A stretch of 64,000 nt of DNA from Wolfiporia cocos (taxonomy: Eukaryota > Basidiomycota > Agaricomycetes > Polyporales > Phaeolaceae). Where the stretch lies: contig JACCLO010000011.1 in NCBI GenBank assembly GCA_029448655.1, positions 1,798,001-1,862,000 of the forward strand. Reading direction: 5' to 3'. Both the position numbers and the translations under genes were made by a program. The stretch's first letter is position 1; each line of letters opens with the position of its first letter. A model generated the notes under the pieces. The model did no database searches. It was not told the origin of the DNA and saw only the letters and a program-made list of their open reading frames with translations. Shown one piece after another: positions 48,579 to 60,958 of the stretch.

Positions 48579-51425
48579 CGCAGATTCCACTTACACCGTG
48601 TATGTACAACTCTTGCAGTTGGTGTACTAGGATACCTTTTATACATCTTCTCTCGAATGCGCAGTGGGTTATTACCTCATATTCAAGAGAGGCATCGAGC
48701 GGCAGAGCTTCCGGCCCGCAGTAAATCCACATCAGCGGGCTTGATGTGATCAACATACGATACCACCAAGGATACAAGAGTTGGGAGCAGTCGCCGTCAC
48801 CAGAAAGTAGAGGTTAGTGATATTTCACAACGCTGGTCGTCTGCATTGCGCGGCAGTTCCCAGAAGGGCCTACATGGCCTAATCTCTCAGGAAGAATGGC
48901 CGCATGTTGATGTTGCTCTCAATTTCCAGATCACAGCGAGCGCATTCTCCAGAACAGTACCTGAATACAAGAACTAGCAAAGTTGCGCACCGCAGCAAGA
49001 CGCGTTCTGACTTACTGCGGGCCAGATTGTGATAGCCACCCTTGCAATGATGCAGTACAAGTGCAATAGCCCCCCGACGGGTCCGATCCATCTATACTTA
49101 GCTGTTTGTGGCTGTGTGGCAACAGCCTCTACCGTTCTAAATCAGGATACACACAGACGCCCACAGCCTCCGCTGTGTTCACCGGCTCTGCAATCCATCG
49201 TGATGCTGAAGCTTGAGGGGTTAGTCATCCCACAAAGTGCTGCTTCTTCCTTAACGTTCCCAGATGCTAACGTTGATGGACTGCGCATGTATCTAAGAAC
49301 AAGACTGTGCAGCCGCCACGTCGAGCTACGGCATCGGAATGACGGGAAGATAGATCTGGTAGGTCGAGTCACAATCGCGCCTGAGCATGTGGCTGCCTAG
49401 GACACGGGAACTTCCAGGGCCATGCGCATGACTCTGTGTGACTGCGGTCAAATTCGCCGTACCCGCGCAGCCGAAGTCAGCGTACATGCTTGTCTTTATC
49501 TGGCCCGATTCCCGCGCTCGATGAACTTGCGCAGTTCTAGCGTACACATTCGACGATAGATCGATCGCCACGATTGGCCTCGATCGCACCCGACAAAGTC
49601 GAATATGTTCACGGTGCTGCGGAACGATCTCATTGGCCCCGCTTCAAGATAGTCAATAATATGCTAAATGCATCCAAGTTCTTGTTCAACCTCAATGTTT
49701 TTAACAAATAACAAGAATCTTCTTTTGCTCGAAGTCACCGCTGTCACATTGCAGCCATTTCGGGTGAATATGACATTGCGTATTTTCTGGACTGCGTCAA
49801 CGAAAGAGGGAATTCCCTATTCTGTGAGCAGGACTGCTACGGGCAAGATTCACAGCTCCGGAAGGTGCCTACAATTTCCATTTCCAACGGTCGACGGAGC
49901 GTCCTGATTGGTTCCAACGGGCACCTTCTAATAGGCTTCTATGGCTGCAAAGCTTCTCTACTGACAAGCAGTGACTAGTGACAGCTGCCTACCAGGCCGC
50001 ACGGCCCGCACGACCAAAGGGGAAATTTCTGATTTCCTTTTCGTGAACGTGGTTCAGAAAAACGCACCATGTCATTTAAATGGCTGTAAACAACGCAGAT
50101 CCTAACTAGCGCGTAAGTATTACGTTATCTGAGTTTGTAATATGCGCCATTTCCACATCCAGCCACTGTGTTCCTTTTGCTCGTTGCCACATGCATCTAT
50201 TCAGTACTTGCGGTTGGCCTGTCTGGTAGTCAACTCGGGATGAAGACACCCCCAGAACAATGAGCGATTTCCGAGTTTATGTAACGTAGAACAAAGCTTT
50301 GTAATACAGCTCAATTGAGCTTGTCTGAGCGCTATCTCCTTCAAGTCACGGTGAGGAACAGTCGGAAAGGAAAATGACCAGTTTTATACAAATCCCCCTG
50401 CATATCTTCTCGGTAGAAGCATATAGGCTTACGCATCCTGATTACGTTGTTATGCGATCTCACAAGAGGATGTTCAACCATGTTTCCGCGCTTGCTCGGA
50501 AGATAGCGCAGAGAGGTGACGGCACGGAACGCCGCCCGGGTCCGAGCGATTCACTATTCTATGATGAAGTCGAGCTCTAGCGAGCCCTTGATCGCGTTGA
50601 TAACGCGGTAAACCTATATGGCCATTGACACGCAATAGGGAAAAGGGGGGTATGGTACCGAAGGGACCTGCTGAATAGTACGAAGCGTCCGTTGCCCCGT
50701 GCGTCACTGCCACACTCAATGTCAACAGCTGGGACTAACGGAGAACTAAGATATTGATATTGGAGTTTGGGAGGCTACAATTGAATTCCATTTGAGCCTG
50801 GCAAGCGCCGACACTCGCTTTGTCAGAACAGTGAGACCAAGATGTCCAAAGGGTATATTCAATTCTACTGCTGCTGCGCAAGCCAAGAATCCACAGTGAA
50901 AAGGACAACGCACTAACTCGCATTACATCGAAAGCTAACCGGGAGAACTAGCTAAAGTTATACATGGGCAGCCAGTGCGACGAAAGGACGACAGCTACGG
51001 GCTGGATGGTAGCAGCTAGAAAGTGAATTTTATCGGTCCGCAAGATATAAATATTAGGAAGTTTAGCGGGGAATGCGAGCGCAAGAAGTAAAGTAGAAAT
51101 GGCGCACACATTATTGGGAATGTAGAGAGATACAAGGAGAATCGCGGACACATAGCAGCATTGCGAGGGGAGGAAATGTCAATCCACTCGACGCGCTGTG
51201 GATTGACCCGAGCTACGGTAACACTAGTGCGATCTACCAAGAGTACAGACATCATTCCCAAATCAAACCACATCCGAGGAGCCCAAGTCACGGCGAAACA
51301 AGCAAAAACGATATCGTTCTGGTTCTGGTGGTATCTAAGCGTCCTCGAAGGTACCGGGAGGCGCAACGAACTACCCAAGGTCGACCGAACAGCAGAACGT
51401 GATCTGCAAAATATACTCCGCTCCA
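48579..51425. other. 2.8-kb intergenic region, no gene seen
   Basis: Frames of up to 136 codons occur on both strands (for example 49029-49400 plus, 51016-51426 minus) but none has a recognizable domain or splices into a longer product. It should include the regulator's promoter and the 3' UTR of the mucin gene. Confidence 0.5.
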
Positions 51426-54400
51426 CTACCAGTTCATAGTGTTATCTCTTAATATAGGCGTGCCGATCATCCCTGGGGCGATAGGTCTCCGCTCCCTCAT
51501 CCCGCCTTCGGGGCTCATGTGCGAATCGTAAGTAGCGGCTGCAGCGTTTGCGACTTCCTCGAAACCGCGCAACGAGTCCGCAGCGTAGTAGAAGCTCCTT
51601 CTGCGCTGGCCACCGACACTGTCACGGTCGAACTCCTGGCCTTCCGGACGCGATCCGTCGTAATCGTTGCCTGCAGGTTCAGCCAGGCGCCTATGAGCCA
51701 ACTCCTTGCGCTGCTTCACAGCACGAATGGCAAGGAACGCTAGCACAATGAGAGCTATCGCACCGAGCGAGCTAACGACACCGATAATAGCGTCCTCTCG
51801 CGTCTTAGACGCATTAGAGTCGCCAGAGGAGGTAGCATCGTTGTTGTTCGAGCTGCTATTACCACCACTGCTGGAAGTTGAGCCAGGGGACGACACGGAG
51901 TCGACTGCGAATGAAGGGTCAACCTGCTTGGCCAATTCGTCCCAAGGATACGAAAGCGCTGTGTAGAATGCCGAAGATTGGACTTCGATCTGCGCAGCCA
52001 GATTGCTGACCTCGTTCGTTGGTATGTAGGCAAGCCAGACTGTCAGGAGTTGCGACTTATCCTGAGGGCCTTCGTACGACGATGGCACCCACACCTGCAG
52101 AGCGTACTGCATGACCTCAGAGTCTATTGAGAAATTGAGTTAGTTTCGTTGGAAGTCGATCCACATTAAGCAGTGGGCGTACCAGTCAGATTGAGTGCCG
52201 TTTGTACGATTGCAGGCATATACGCGAAAATTTGCAGGGATGATGTGGTGTCATTGGCCACAGTGACCCAGTTCAGTGTGTTCTGGAAGAGTAAGCTGAT
52301 CAACGAGTAATTCGATGGTACTTCGTCTGGTTGAACAACGGGCGATGGATAAATACGCGCAGGCAGTCCTGCAGGCAGAGGAGCAGACGACGGACTCGCG
52401 GTGGCTGTCACGCTGCTGCTCGCGATCGACACAATGGAGGTGGGCTGGTCAGGGTTGGTGATCGTGGAGGACTGCGACAATGACGACGACGACAATGGCG
52501 TGGAACTTGATGTCGGCGTGTTAAGGATGAGCGAGGACTGCGTCAAGAACGAATATTGAGATTCCACCGTCGGGGTGTACTTAGAGACCGAAGACGACGA
52601 GGTAAGCGTGCTGAGCGAAGTGAACGATAGCGAGGCTGAACTCGAGAGGTTCGTCGGGAAGCTAATGATCACCGTGCTGCTGCTGGTGTTGAAGAAAGAA
52701 CTGGTTGGCATGCTACTGCTGTAGACAGTGGCAGTCACGTTAGAGGTAGCCGTCGAGGTTACGTTGTGCGTGGCAGTCGAGGTGGCGTTGGACGGGGCAG
52801 TCGAGGTGGCATTGGACGAGGCAGTCGAGGTGACATTGGACGAGGCAGTCGAGGTGACATTGGACGAGGCAGTCGAGGTGACATAGGCGCTAGTTACACG
52901 ATTTTCAGTATACCGGATACAGTCAATCTCACGAACTAAAACTCACCTAGTTGTCGTCACCGTGCTTGTACCATTCAGGGTTGGACTCGGCTGGCTTGCA
53001 GTTGTCGTGCTCCCGTTATAAGAGGCCGAACTGCCAGACACGGTGCTGGTTCCGTTGACCGACGTCGTAGACGACAACACCGAGGTGAATGTGCTGGTCC
53101 CATTCACACCCGTAATCGTGGACAAGCTCGCGCTCACACTTCCAGTGGCATTGACCGAGCTTGTAGATGTCGCGCTGAGCGAGCCGGTCAGCGACGGGGA
53201 GCTGGTGGCATTACCCGTGGCGCTGGCGCTCGAACTAGTGGCATTGGACGTGCTGGTCGAGCAATCACCAAGGCCAAGGAGACACAAGCCGGAAGAGGTG
53301 CTGGTGCTGTTGCCCGAACCCGTAGCAGATGCGGACGACGACGTGATGGTGCTATTGCCCGAACCCGTGGCAGATGCGGACGACGACGTGATGGTCGATG
53401 AAGCCGTGAGCGACCCCGTGGAGTTCACAGATGTTGCCGTTGCCGTCGCATTCGCCGAGCCTGTCGCCGAAGAGGCGGCACTGCTGGAAGTCGTAGATTC
53501 ACAGTCTCCGAGAAGCCCAAGGAGGCAGGTTCCTGACGAAGTGGCCGATGCGCTAGTAGCACTCGAGGTCGCGCTACCGCTTCCAGACGCACTTGCCGAA
53601 TCTGAGGTCAGTGTCGACGATGAAGCGAGGCTGCTTGACCCAGATGCGGAAGCAGAAATGCTGCTCGACCCGGACACACTGGAAGAACTCGCATCAGATG
53701 CCGACACGGTGGGACTAACCGAATCGGACGCGGATGCAGAAGACGACGAGGTGAGGCTGGCCGTGCCGGAGGACGATGATGGCGCAGACGATGCGGGGCT
53801 GCTGGCAGAGCCAGTGATCGACGCGGAAAGACTGGAAGAACCGGTCGCTGAAGCAGTGGCGGACGAAGATGCGGTAGTACTGCTAGAGCAGTCCCCAAGC
53901 AGACCGAGCAAGCAAATACCGGAAGAAGACGAGGTGGCAGAGGCGCTCGGAGTGGCATCAGCACTCGAGGTCGCATCAGCACTCGAGGTCGCATCAGCAC
54001 TCGAGGTCGCATCAGCACTCGAGGTCGAACCAGCACTTGTGGTCGAGTCAGCACTCGTGGTTGGAATCACGCTCGAGGTGGCGACGGCGCTCGACGAAGC
54101 CGACGCAGACGCACTGGAAGAAGACGTTCCCGAGCTGGCCGCTACCGTAGTGGACGCACTCGCGCTATCAGTCGACGAGGCCACAGAAGACGTCGCAGAA
54201 GACAAGGTGGCACTCGTGCTGGACGAGCAGTCTCCGAGCAAGCCGAGAAGGCAGAACCCGGAGGAGGATGACGATGCGCTCGTGGACGAGCTGGACGCAA
54301 CCGTGGAACTCGCGCTCGAGGATGTGATGGACGACGACGCTGCTAAGGAAGAAGCGGACGACGAAGCGGACGAAGAAGATGCTGCCGAGGAAGATGCCAC

Positions 54401-55992
54401 AGACGAGGAAGACGCCACAAACGAGGAAGACACTGCGGACGAGGAAGACACGGCGAATGAAGAAGACGCAGAACTCGTCGAAACGGTGGTATCTGATGAT
54501 GCGCTCGCAGTCGCACTCGAAGTCTCTGTGGGATTGAGTGACGTCGACGTTGCAGGGACCATTGCGGTCGTCGGCGTAGGCGCGCGTTGCGGGTTATCAT
54601 CGCCATTCAACGCGTTGCCCACTCCCTGGAGCCCGCTCCCGAGTCCGCTCACCACATCCCCTAGGAGAGAATTTCCGTCAGTACGCCGGACACGAACAAG
54701 CACATTACGATATTGTAGAAGAGTCGAGGAAGTGATGATCCTGTGAACCACCGGCAGCACCAAGCGCAACTTACGACCCGCCGGCTCAGGTCAATAACTG
54801 TGATGGGAAAAGAGCGGCAACAGCACGACTCGGATCGATCAGATATTGTGCCTGTCACCAAACGCCGCCTGTAGCGCCGTTTGGCAACTTGGTTACCTGC
54901 GCGAGGCCACGACGCAAATTTCAATCGTTCCGGAAGGGGATATCGTGTCGAGGGTCCGTTGCCTGGTGAGTGCATGCGGGCCAAGGAGCAACAGGGTAGC
55001 TGTGTGCCTTCGGCTCAGCGTAACCTAGTCGAATGGGTCGCCACAGACATGCAACTCTGTTTGCAGCGGTAACTGTAAAGACAGGCTTGGAACCACAAAT
55101 TGTTATGTTCCAAGCCTGCACTTTCTGGTTCCAAGCCTGCCAGGGAATCTACCCAGACGATCGATAATGGCGCATGGGCGCCGACCTGAGACAGGTCGTC
55201 CGATGCTAGAAATGACGCGCCAAAGCGTTATCATTCATGACAACGGATTCAACGTCCAATAAGGGGCGCACGTGCAGGCTACGGCCCTGGTCTGCGCAGC
55301 TCGAGAAACAGGATTATCCGCAGCGCGATCATCGCGACAGCGTCACGTCGACCGCAGCGATTGGCTTCATCCTGGCCCAGCGGGACGGAGAAATCTCGCG
55401 ACCAGCTAGGATCTAATATCGCCGGCACAGTAACAGCTCGGTCAGCCCGCGTCTGTCGTAGCCACCGCTGGCCACGAACATCAGAGCACCAGCAGGTAAA
55501 GAGTAAAGGCATTTCGAGATCGTCCGCAGCGGGTCACGGAAGCGGCACGTTCCCGCAGTCAGCGACTGCGCTTTCGCAGAGCGGCTCGCGCACCGTACAG
55601 GCGGAACCAGCGCCGTGGTGCCTCCTTGCGGCCTATTTCCAACGTGCGCGCAGCAGCAAGGGAGCGGTGAGCGTCAACAAATGGAGGACTCAGCCTGTAC
55701 GACGGAGGAGGATGTGCAGATAGCCACCCGCGCCCGCGCGCCACAGATTCCCCAACAGCCACTCTTCTCTTCCGGTGCAAGCCAGCGAACCATCAAAAAG
55801 CCACTCACCGAGGAAACCGTCTGGTTCTCTGCGCTGTATCGTTCCAGGTAGCTTACTCCGAAATTTGTGAAGCAGCGAGCGGCGGGCATGAGATAGCGTG
55901 AAGGACGAGTGAGTATTAACTTGAGCCTGGCAGAGCTGGAAAGCAAGAGCAAGCACGAAAAGCTGAAGAAGATGACGTGCAGCAGGAATCAT
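51426..55992 (-). CDS. MSB2: MSB2-like signalling mucin
   Basis: Transmembrane mucin sensor feeding Cdc42/MAPK signalling in fungi. Predicted 1071 aa. Exons on the minus strand: 55992-55921, 55833-55809, 54660-52947, 52889-52183, 52123-51426; phases agree throughout. Exon 1 is exactly a signal peptide (MIPAARHLLQLFVLALAF...); exon 2 adds RREPDGFL; the next exon continues GDVVSGLGSGLQGVGNAL. About 550 Ser/Thr/Ala-rich residues carry four copies of a CLLGLLGDC-like motif, then N-glycosylated VTSTASSN repeats. The membrane-proximal domain is recognizable as Msb2-type: LISLLFQNTLNWVTV, QIFAYMPAIVQTAL, MQYALQVWVPSSYEGPQDKS and LLTVWLAYIP. One membrane helix (DAIIGVVSSLGAIALIVLAF) precedes RAVKQRKELAHRR and a cytoplasmic tail of about 100 residues. 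Intron 2 is 1148 nt, far longer than any other here, so the 5' joint is less certain. Confidence 0.8.
52750..52883 (-). repeat. 24-bp coding tandem repeat in the mucin (VTSTASSN units)
   Basis: About five to six units of 24 bp, read on the minus strand as GTCACCTCGACTGCCTCGTC plus AAT, encode Val-Thr-Ser-Thr-Ala-Ser-Ser-Asn with small changes toward the 3' end of the gene. Each unit creates an Asn-Val-Thr or Asn-Ala-Thr glycosylation site. Such repeats are prone to copy-number change. Confidence 0.85.
53961..54050 (-). repeat. 18-bp coding tandem repeat in the mucin
   Basis: Three identical 18-bp units (GCACTCGAGGTCGCATCA on the plus strand) followed by two degenerate ones, read on the minus strand as repeats of Ser-Ser-Ala-Asp-Ala-Thr and related hexapeptides. 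Confidence 0.85.
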
Positions 55993-56755
55993 GGGTGCTG
56001 CGGGTAGTTACGAATATGATGGGGATTTATGTGAGTTGCTATGCTGCAGATGAGCGGGGACGGCGCGACACTGCGAGGATGGTGTCCGCCAGAGGGAACG
56101 AGCGTGGTGCTGCTATGGTGGGCAGAGGAAAGAGAGGGCCAAGGAGGCGTAGGAGAGGAGGAATAAGTTACGGCGGGGAATTGATGGCGGTCTTTGTTCT
56201 TATTTTGCGTAATTATATTCCCGTGTAAACAAATTGCCGCTGATGACAGACTTCACAGTTTCAATCACGAAGCTGTCTGTATGCCGTATAGTAACTGCAA
56301 CGGCATAACAAGCTATCGCTTTAGCAGAGATATCTGTTCAACAGATCCAGTGTTAAGTCCTTATGAGAGGCGAGAGAGAGCGGCGGCGCGCGTGGGCGTT
56401 CATGGTTACGCGCGCGGTTACCTCGAGCAACCAGGCCCAGGCCCTGCATCAGTGGAAATGGCTGTGTATGGCTCTCGCGTCTCACTGTAACACATCTGTC
56501 TACCTTTGCCGGTGCGATCATTGTAAACGAGGAAAGAAAAGGAAATTTTGTATGATATGGTACACAACCTAGATAGATGCGCACGGGTTGATCAAGTGCG
56601 ATGGCAGATTGAGGGCAGCAGGAATGGCATGTCTTGCTCATACTAGGCATCGGTACGTATACATGACATGTATCGGGAGTGCAAGACGCAAAGGTGGCAG
56701 CGGCGCGAGCGTGCACGAATAGGTGGCAAGGAGGGTAAAATCCGGGTCGAAAAGA
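55993..56755. other. intergenic, no gene seen
   Basis: Separates the 5' end of the mucin gene from the 3' end of the ribosomal protein gene, both on the minus strand. It should contain the mucin promoter. Short frames only. Confidence 0.5.
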
Positions 56756-57393
56756 TTAGATGAAGCCAATCTACATAGGAAACGTCATGAGTTGCTTCGC
56801 ATACAAAGTAAAGGAACGAACCTTGTTCGCAACGTCCAGCGCGTCGTGGTCTGCCGTCAGGCGTACATATGCCTTCTTTTTGCCATCGGGTCGGATGAGG
56901 GTGTTGACTTTCGCGGCCTGGACATCGTACAGCTTCTTCACTGCGTCCTTAATTTGACGCTTGTTCGCCTTGATGTCAACGATGAAGACGAGGGTGTTAT
57001 GCTCCTCAATCTTCTTCATTGCCGACTCCGTGTTCAAGGGCCTTCGCAATGGTGAGAAGACGACCAGCATAGAATACAGCGCAACTTACGAAACAATCGT
57101 CCTGAACTGGTCCATCCGCGGCGCATGGGGGACAGACTTGCGGGGGTACTTAGGGTCACGGCGCAGGCGGAGGGTCTTGGGGCGGTGGAAGGAGACGGAA
57201 AAGCGCTGCTTGCGTGCAGCGTGTGCGCGGGTACCAACGAGCGCAGCCTTCTTCGCTTGCCTGGCCTTGGCATCCTTCGTTTGCGCTTCGGGGAGGTAAG
57301 CAGAGACGAGATTGTGAAATCGCTGTACTCACCCTTGCCCGCCTGCTTGCCCTTCGTCACCTGCTTACCCTTCGTAGACTTTGTGGCGGCCAT
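56756..57393 (-). CDS. RPL25: 60S ribosomal protein uL23 (L23a/L25)
   Basis: Large-subunit protein at the peptide exit tunnel, binding 25S rRNA and contacting SRP. Predicted 163 aa. Exons on the minus strand: 57393-57333, 57285-57090, 57041-56822, 56770-56756; introns of 47, 48 and 51 nt. The basic N-terminal extension ([20 protein letters not shown], then [20 protein letters not shown]) leads to [40 protein letters not shown] and the conserved C-terminal fold [47 protein letters not shown], ending DVANKIGFI. The last exon codes for only four residues and the stop. The first exon ends early in the coding sequence, as is common in fungal ribosomal protein genes. Confidence 0.97.
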
Positions 57394-58471
57394 TGATGAG
57401 GTACTAATCTAGAATAACGCAAGTGTGTTATTTTCACTCAACGCAAACGCAGACACAGAGAGACAAGATCCAGCGGCAGGTTGTTAAGAATGATCTAGAT
57501 AGGCCAGCAAGGATTGGGAGAGAGCGGCTGGGGATGCAAATGCAGCGAGATGCGAGAAGATAACGCAGTAATTTGCACGTCGTTGCACAGCGCGATATCG
57601 CCTAGTCTTGCCGCATGCCCATACTGCAAACGGCACATCCTCGCCCTAGTAGCCACCCGCCCATCATCCAACTCCTAGCCGCGTAATCCAGCCTCTCAGA
57701 CCGTAAATTCTTGAGATTGGTCGCTCCGGCAGCCGTCAATGGATTGATTGCCTATCGTCCCAGTATTATAACAGCATCAGGATGCTCACCTTGACGAATA
57801 TCGCCCTGTATGGTGTGGATGGTGCGGGGACCTGGGAGATTTTGCGTATGCGGGGATTGCCGAGTTGGGCAAGTGCACTGAGGCGCCCGTCCCGGGCACT
57901 TCGCGAAGTCGGACGGCAAGTTCATCTCGCTATTTAAACACCTCTTGCTCTGGAGACCCTCAAACGAAAAGCCTATATCGTGGGCCCTTACTGACACTTG
58001 TACTTCCAGGAATTTCAACCCGGTGTTGCTCTATGGAGTCGGTCCCTTGCGTGAATGACATGCAGCCGCTCGGCACATTGCTAAATAGCCGGTTATGAAC
58101 GCCTGTCCTACTGCAAAGTCATGAGGCTCTCACATTTGCGGTGGGCAATCACATCCAGTACTATTACTGAATTTGTGTAGATGTTGCGACAACTCAACCG
58201 TTCCTTGAAACGTCATAACGATGTGCCAATACCCTATCCGACTTCGGTTGAAGTGAGTATCGTGTCTGTCGTGAGACGTCATAACAGCCTGGGGAGTGAA
58301 ACATGTTATGACTACTCCACCTGTGCTATGCTCCGAGAACTCAGTGTCTCCGTGTCAGGACAGAGCGCCGTGCCATTCACGAAGCACTGATATTAAAGCC
58401 CGTTCACTCGATTGTGATATTCTGCGGCTCTCCTCCCCTACTCGTTGCAGCGTTCTTACTTCATTCACGCC
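57394..58471. promoter_or_regulatory. divergent promoter region, ribosomal protein / DUG3-like gene
   Basis: The two flanking genes start at 57393 (minus) and 58472 (plus), so this 1.08-kb stretch holds both promoters. Individual elements were not identified. Frames up to 88 codons in it are not recognizable. Confidence 0.5.
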
Positions 58472-59538
58472 ATGTGCCGCTGGTTTGCATACATCTCCAA
58501 AACAGAACCTTGCCTGTTGGAAGATGTCCTGATAGTCCCCGCGCATTCCTTGTCCAAACAAGTACATGACCGCTTTTTGCCATTCCTCTCACACTATGAG
58601 CCGGACAAAACCAAGAAGCTGACTCGTACGGAGATCAAGACCCGTAACAGTCCGTTCAATATGGACGGACTTGGGCTGGCGTGGTGAGTACCTTCGCACG
58701 CTAGAGACTCGCTGAAAGCCACATATACGATTGCAGGTATTCCACGGCACGTGCGGAATATGGCGAATGCGACGGACCGCACGCCGCATTGTACAAATCG
58801 CTCCGCCAGCCTATGACCGATCCCATTTTCGGGTCTATTTGTGCCAACACCTCTACTCCCGCCGTCTTTGCCCATATACGCGCAGCGAGCGGAGAGACCG
58901 CAATCACCGAGTACAACTGTCATCCGTTCCAGTTTGGCCGCTGGCTGTTCATGCACAACGGAATGGTGGCCCATTTCGCCGAGATCAAGCGCGAGCTCAC
59001 CGTGTTAGTCTCGGACGAGGCGCTGAATTTGGTCAAGGGCACAACCGACTCGGAGCACCTCGCTGCGTTATTCTTTACGTATCTCGAGCAGAGTAGGGGA
59101 GCCGCCGCATGGGAGACGTCCCACCCACTCGAAGACGTCAAGCGCGCGCTCGAGCAAGCGATCTCAAAGGTCATCGAGGTGCAGAAACAAGTATTGGGCA
59201 GTGCGGCCGACGCGTCGAGCCTGAACTGCGCTGTCACAGACGGCACTCAGCTTCTCGCGATCCGGTTCCGCAACCATCCCACGGAACACCCACCATCGTT
59301 GTATCTCTCTACGAAAGCCGGCGTCACGCTCAACCGTAAATATCCGGGACACCCGGACGGGGAACGCAGCAGTGACCGGTCGGTTCGAGATGAGAGCGAG
59401 CATGGGGCACATGTGATTATTGCCAGCGAACCGTCAACCTACAGGGAGCAAGATTGGGAGTTGATCGGAAAGAACGAATGTATTATGGTTAATGCTGACA
59501 TGGAACTTAGTTATGCACCCGTAAATGTGTCCTTCTAA
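58472..59538 (+). CDS. DUG3: class II glutamine amidotransferase, DUG3-like
   Basis: N-terminal-nucleophile amidotransferase; Dug3 works with Dug1/Dug2 to degrade glutathione in the cytosol. Predicted 337 aa, exons 58472-58683 and 58737-59538. The start MCRWFAYIS places the catalytic Cys at position 2 after Met removal, which fixes the ATG. Other family blocks: PAHSLSKQVHDRF, NMDGLGLAWYS, VFAHIRAASGETAITEYNCH, PFQFGRWLFMHNGMVAHF, GTTDSEHLAALFF and NCAVTDGTQLLAIRF. The C-terminus gives HVIIASEPSTYREQDWELIG and NECIMVNADME. Length agrees with fungal Dug3. It could belong to the closely related EgtC-type group, but the fungal context favours Dug3. Confidence 0.9.
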
Positions 59539-60153
59539 TTTGTCCCTTGGTATGGTCTACATGTTGTAGCTCTACACTAATGTAGTAGTAATGCCACTGA
59601 CCCCGGTGTACCTTGGGGCAACCGAATTGGAGATGCGATCTCGGAGCCGGCCACACTCAAAACCACCATTGTTCTTGGTAATGTACAGAGGTGATTGTTA
59701 CACGAGAACAAACAACCACCACTGCTTTGGAATGCATATGTGCCGTATGCCCCGCGTTCAGCTCCTTACAATCCGGATTTATGACAAAATTCGGTTATAC
59801 ATTGGGCGCGCATCATGACTGATAGCTTTTGAGAGCGCAAATTCGTCAATTGGTCGGAACACGACTGTCATCATCATTGATCTGGCCATATGCTGAGTCT
59901 TGCTGCGACGGCACCGGAAGTCGCGCATGACTCCAGTGCGGAAGAGAACTTTGACGATTGTGCAATTTACTCATTTTTATTGTTTCCTGATTATAGCATA
60001 TAATTCTACCCTACCGACTCTACCAGCGCTGGAACGATAGCTGGAAGACGGTGAGAGGAGCGAGATGTAGGCGCGAGGACACAGGACGGCCGACGCCCCG
60101 CACTCGTTGGGGGCCGAGTCACGCACGTTAATAGGACGCGGTCATTCCGATTA
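59539..60153. other. intergenic, no gene seen
   Basis: 3' flank of the amidotransferase gene up to the relic transposon. No structure recognized. Confidence 0.5.
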
Positions 60154-60805
60154 CAGTCGTTCCCGAAAATAATGTCAAAGTCACTTTTTTTGCGCGTCGT
60201 CTCGACGCGCCAAAGTTCCGAGCCAAAGTTCCGAGCCATCTTCCGGCTCGTAAGCGCCCGTTGCTCGCACCTACTTGCATTTGTGTACTGCACTGTTTTC
60301 TGCAGCTATGGGTAATAGAAGAATCAACAAAGATATGAAACTGTGTACTCTTCGTCCATGGCAAGCGGTTGGGTCCAATATGGTATTTGTGAGATTCTAA
60401 TCATCTCCCGCTAACCTACCATTGGGAGCACATCTTCGAGGGCTTCGGCCGCATCGTCAAGCCATCATCGCCTTGGCGTGATCGCGTTCATATTAGCATA
60501 TTAGCACCCGGGCTGTGATGAACTCTATTTACCTTTTGTACGAAAACATCCCAATGCCCATCCCGACAAATTCCTGTCTGACTGGCTTATATGATGATAT
60601 CATCACATTCCAAATTGCACTGCAATAAGCCCTGGGGGAAATGCGACATGTTTGAACTCAAGAGAAAGGCTCGAAACGATGGCATACAGGTGCGCTTACA
60701 GGCGCTTACGAGTCGGAAGATGGCTCGGAAGATGGCTCGGAACTTTGGCGCGTCGAGACGACGCGCAAAAAAAAGTGACTTTGACATTATTTTCGGGAAC
60801 GACTG
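60154..60805. mobile_element. relic Tc1/mariner element with intact termini
   Basis: A 652-nt element with inverted repeats of about 105 nt (start CAGTCGTTCCCGAAAATAAT) flanked by TA at 60152-60153 and 60806-60807. The termini are related to, but distinct from, those of the element at 41102-43515. Inside, plus-strand sequence from 60308 encodes MGNRRINKDMK, matching the start of the intact transposase (MGNKKISEDMK), but stops and deletions follow quickly. It is a non-autonomous deletion derivative. Confidence 0.88.
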
Positions 60806-60958
60806 TAATTGCCCCGCCGCCGCCCCAATGCTCGTCCAATCGTTGTCCAAGGCATCGCGAAAGTGTCTGTGCTGAAGCGCTGAGGACGCGCCCACCAGAA
60901 CTGTTATGATGTCACGCGTTCTTCTCAATTTAGCAAGTCATATACTAATTCTAGAAAC

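Noticed and set aside
53043..54746. 567-codon plus-strand frame rich in Val, Glu, Asp and Ala
   Set aside because: Antisense of the Ser/Thr/Ala-rich mucin; the codon bias of the repeats removes stops. The minus strand has the signal peptide, the membrane helix and the Msb2-type domain.
55361..55723. 120-codon plus-strand frame inside the long mucin intron
   Set aside because: No family, no plausible splicing, composition like the surrounding non-coding DNA.
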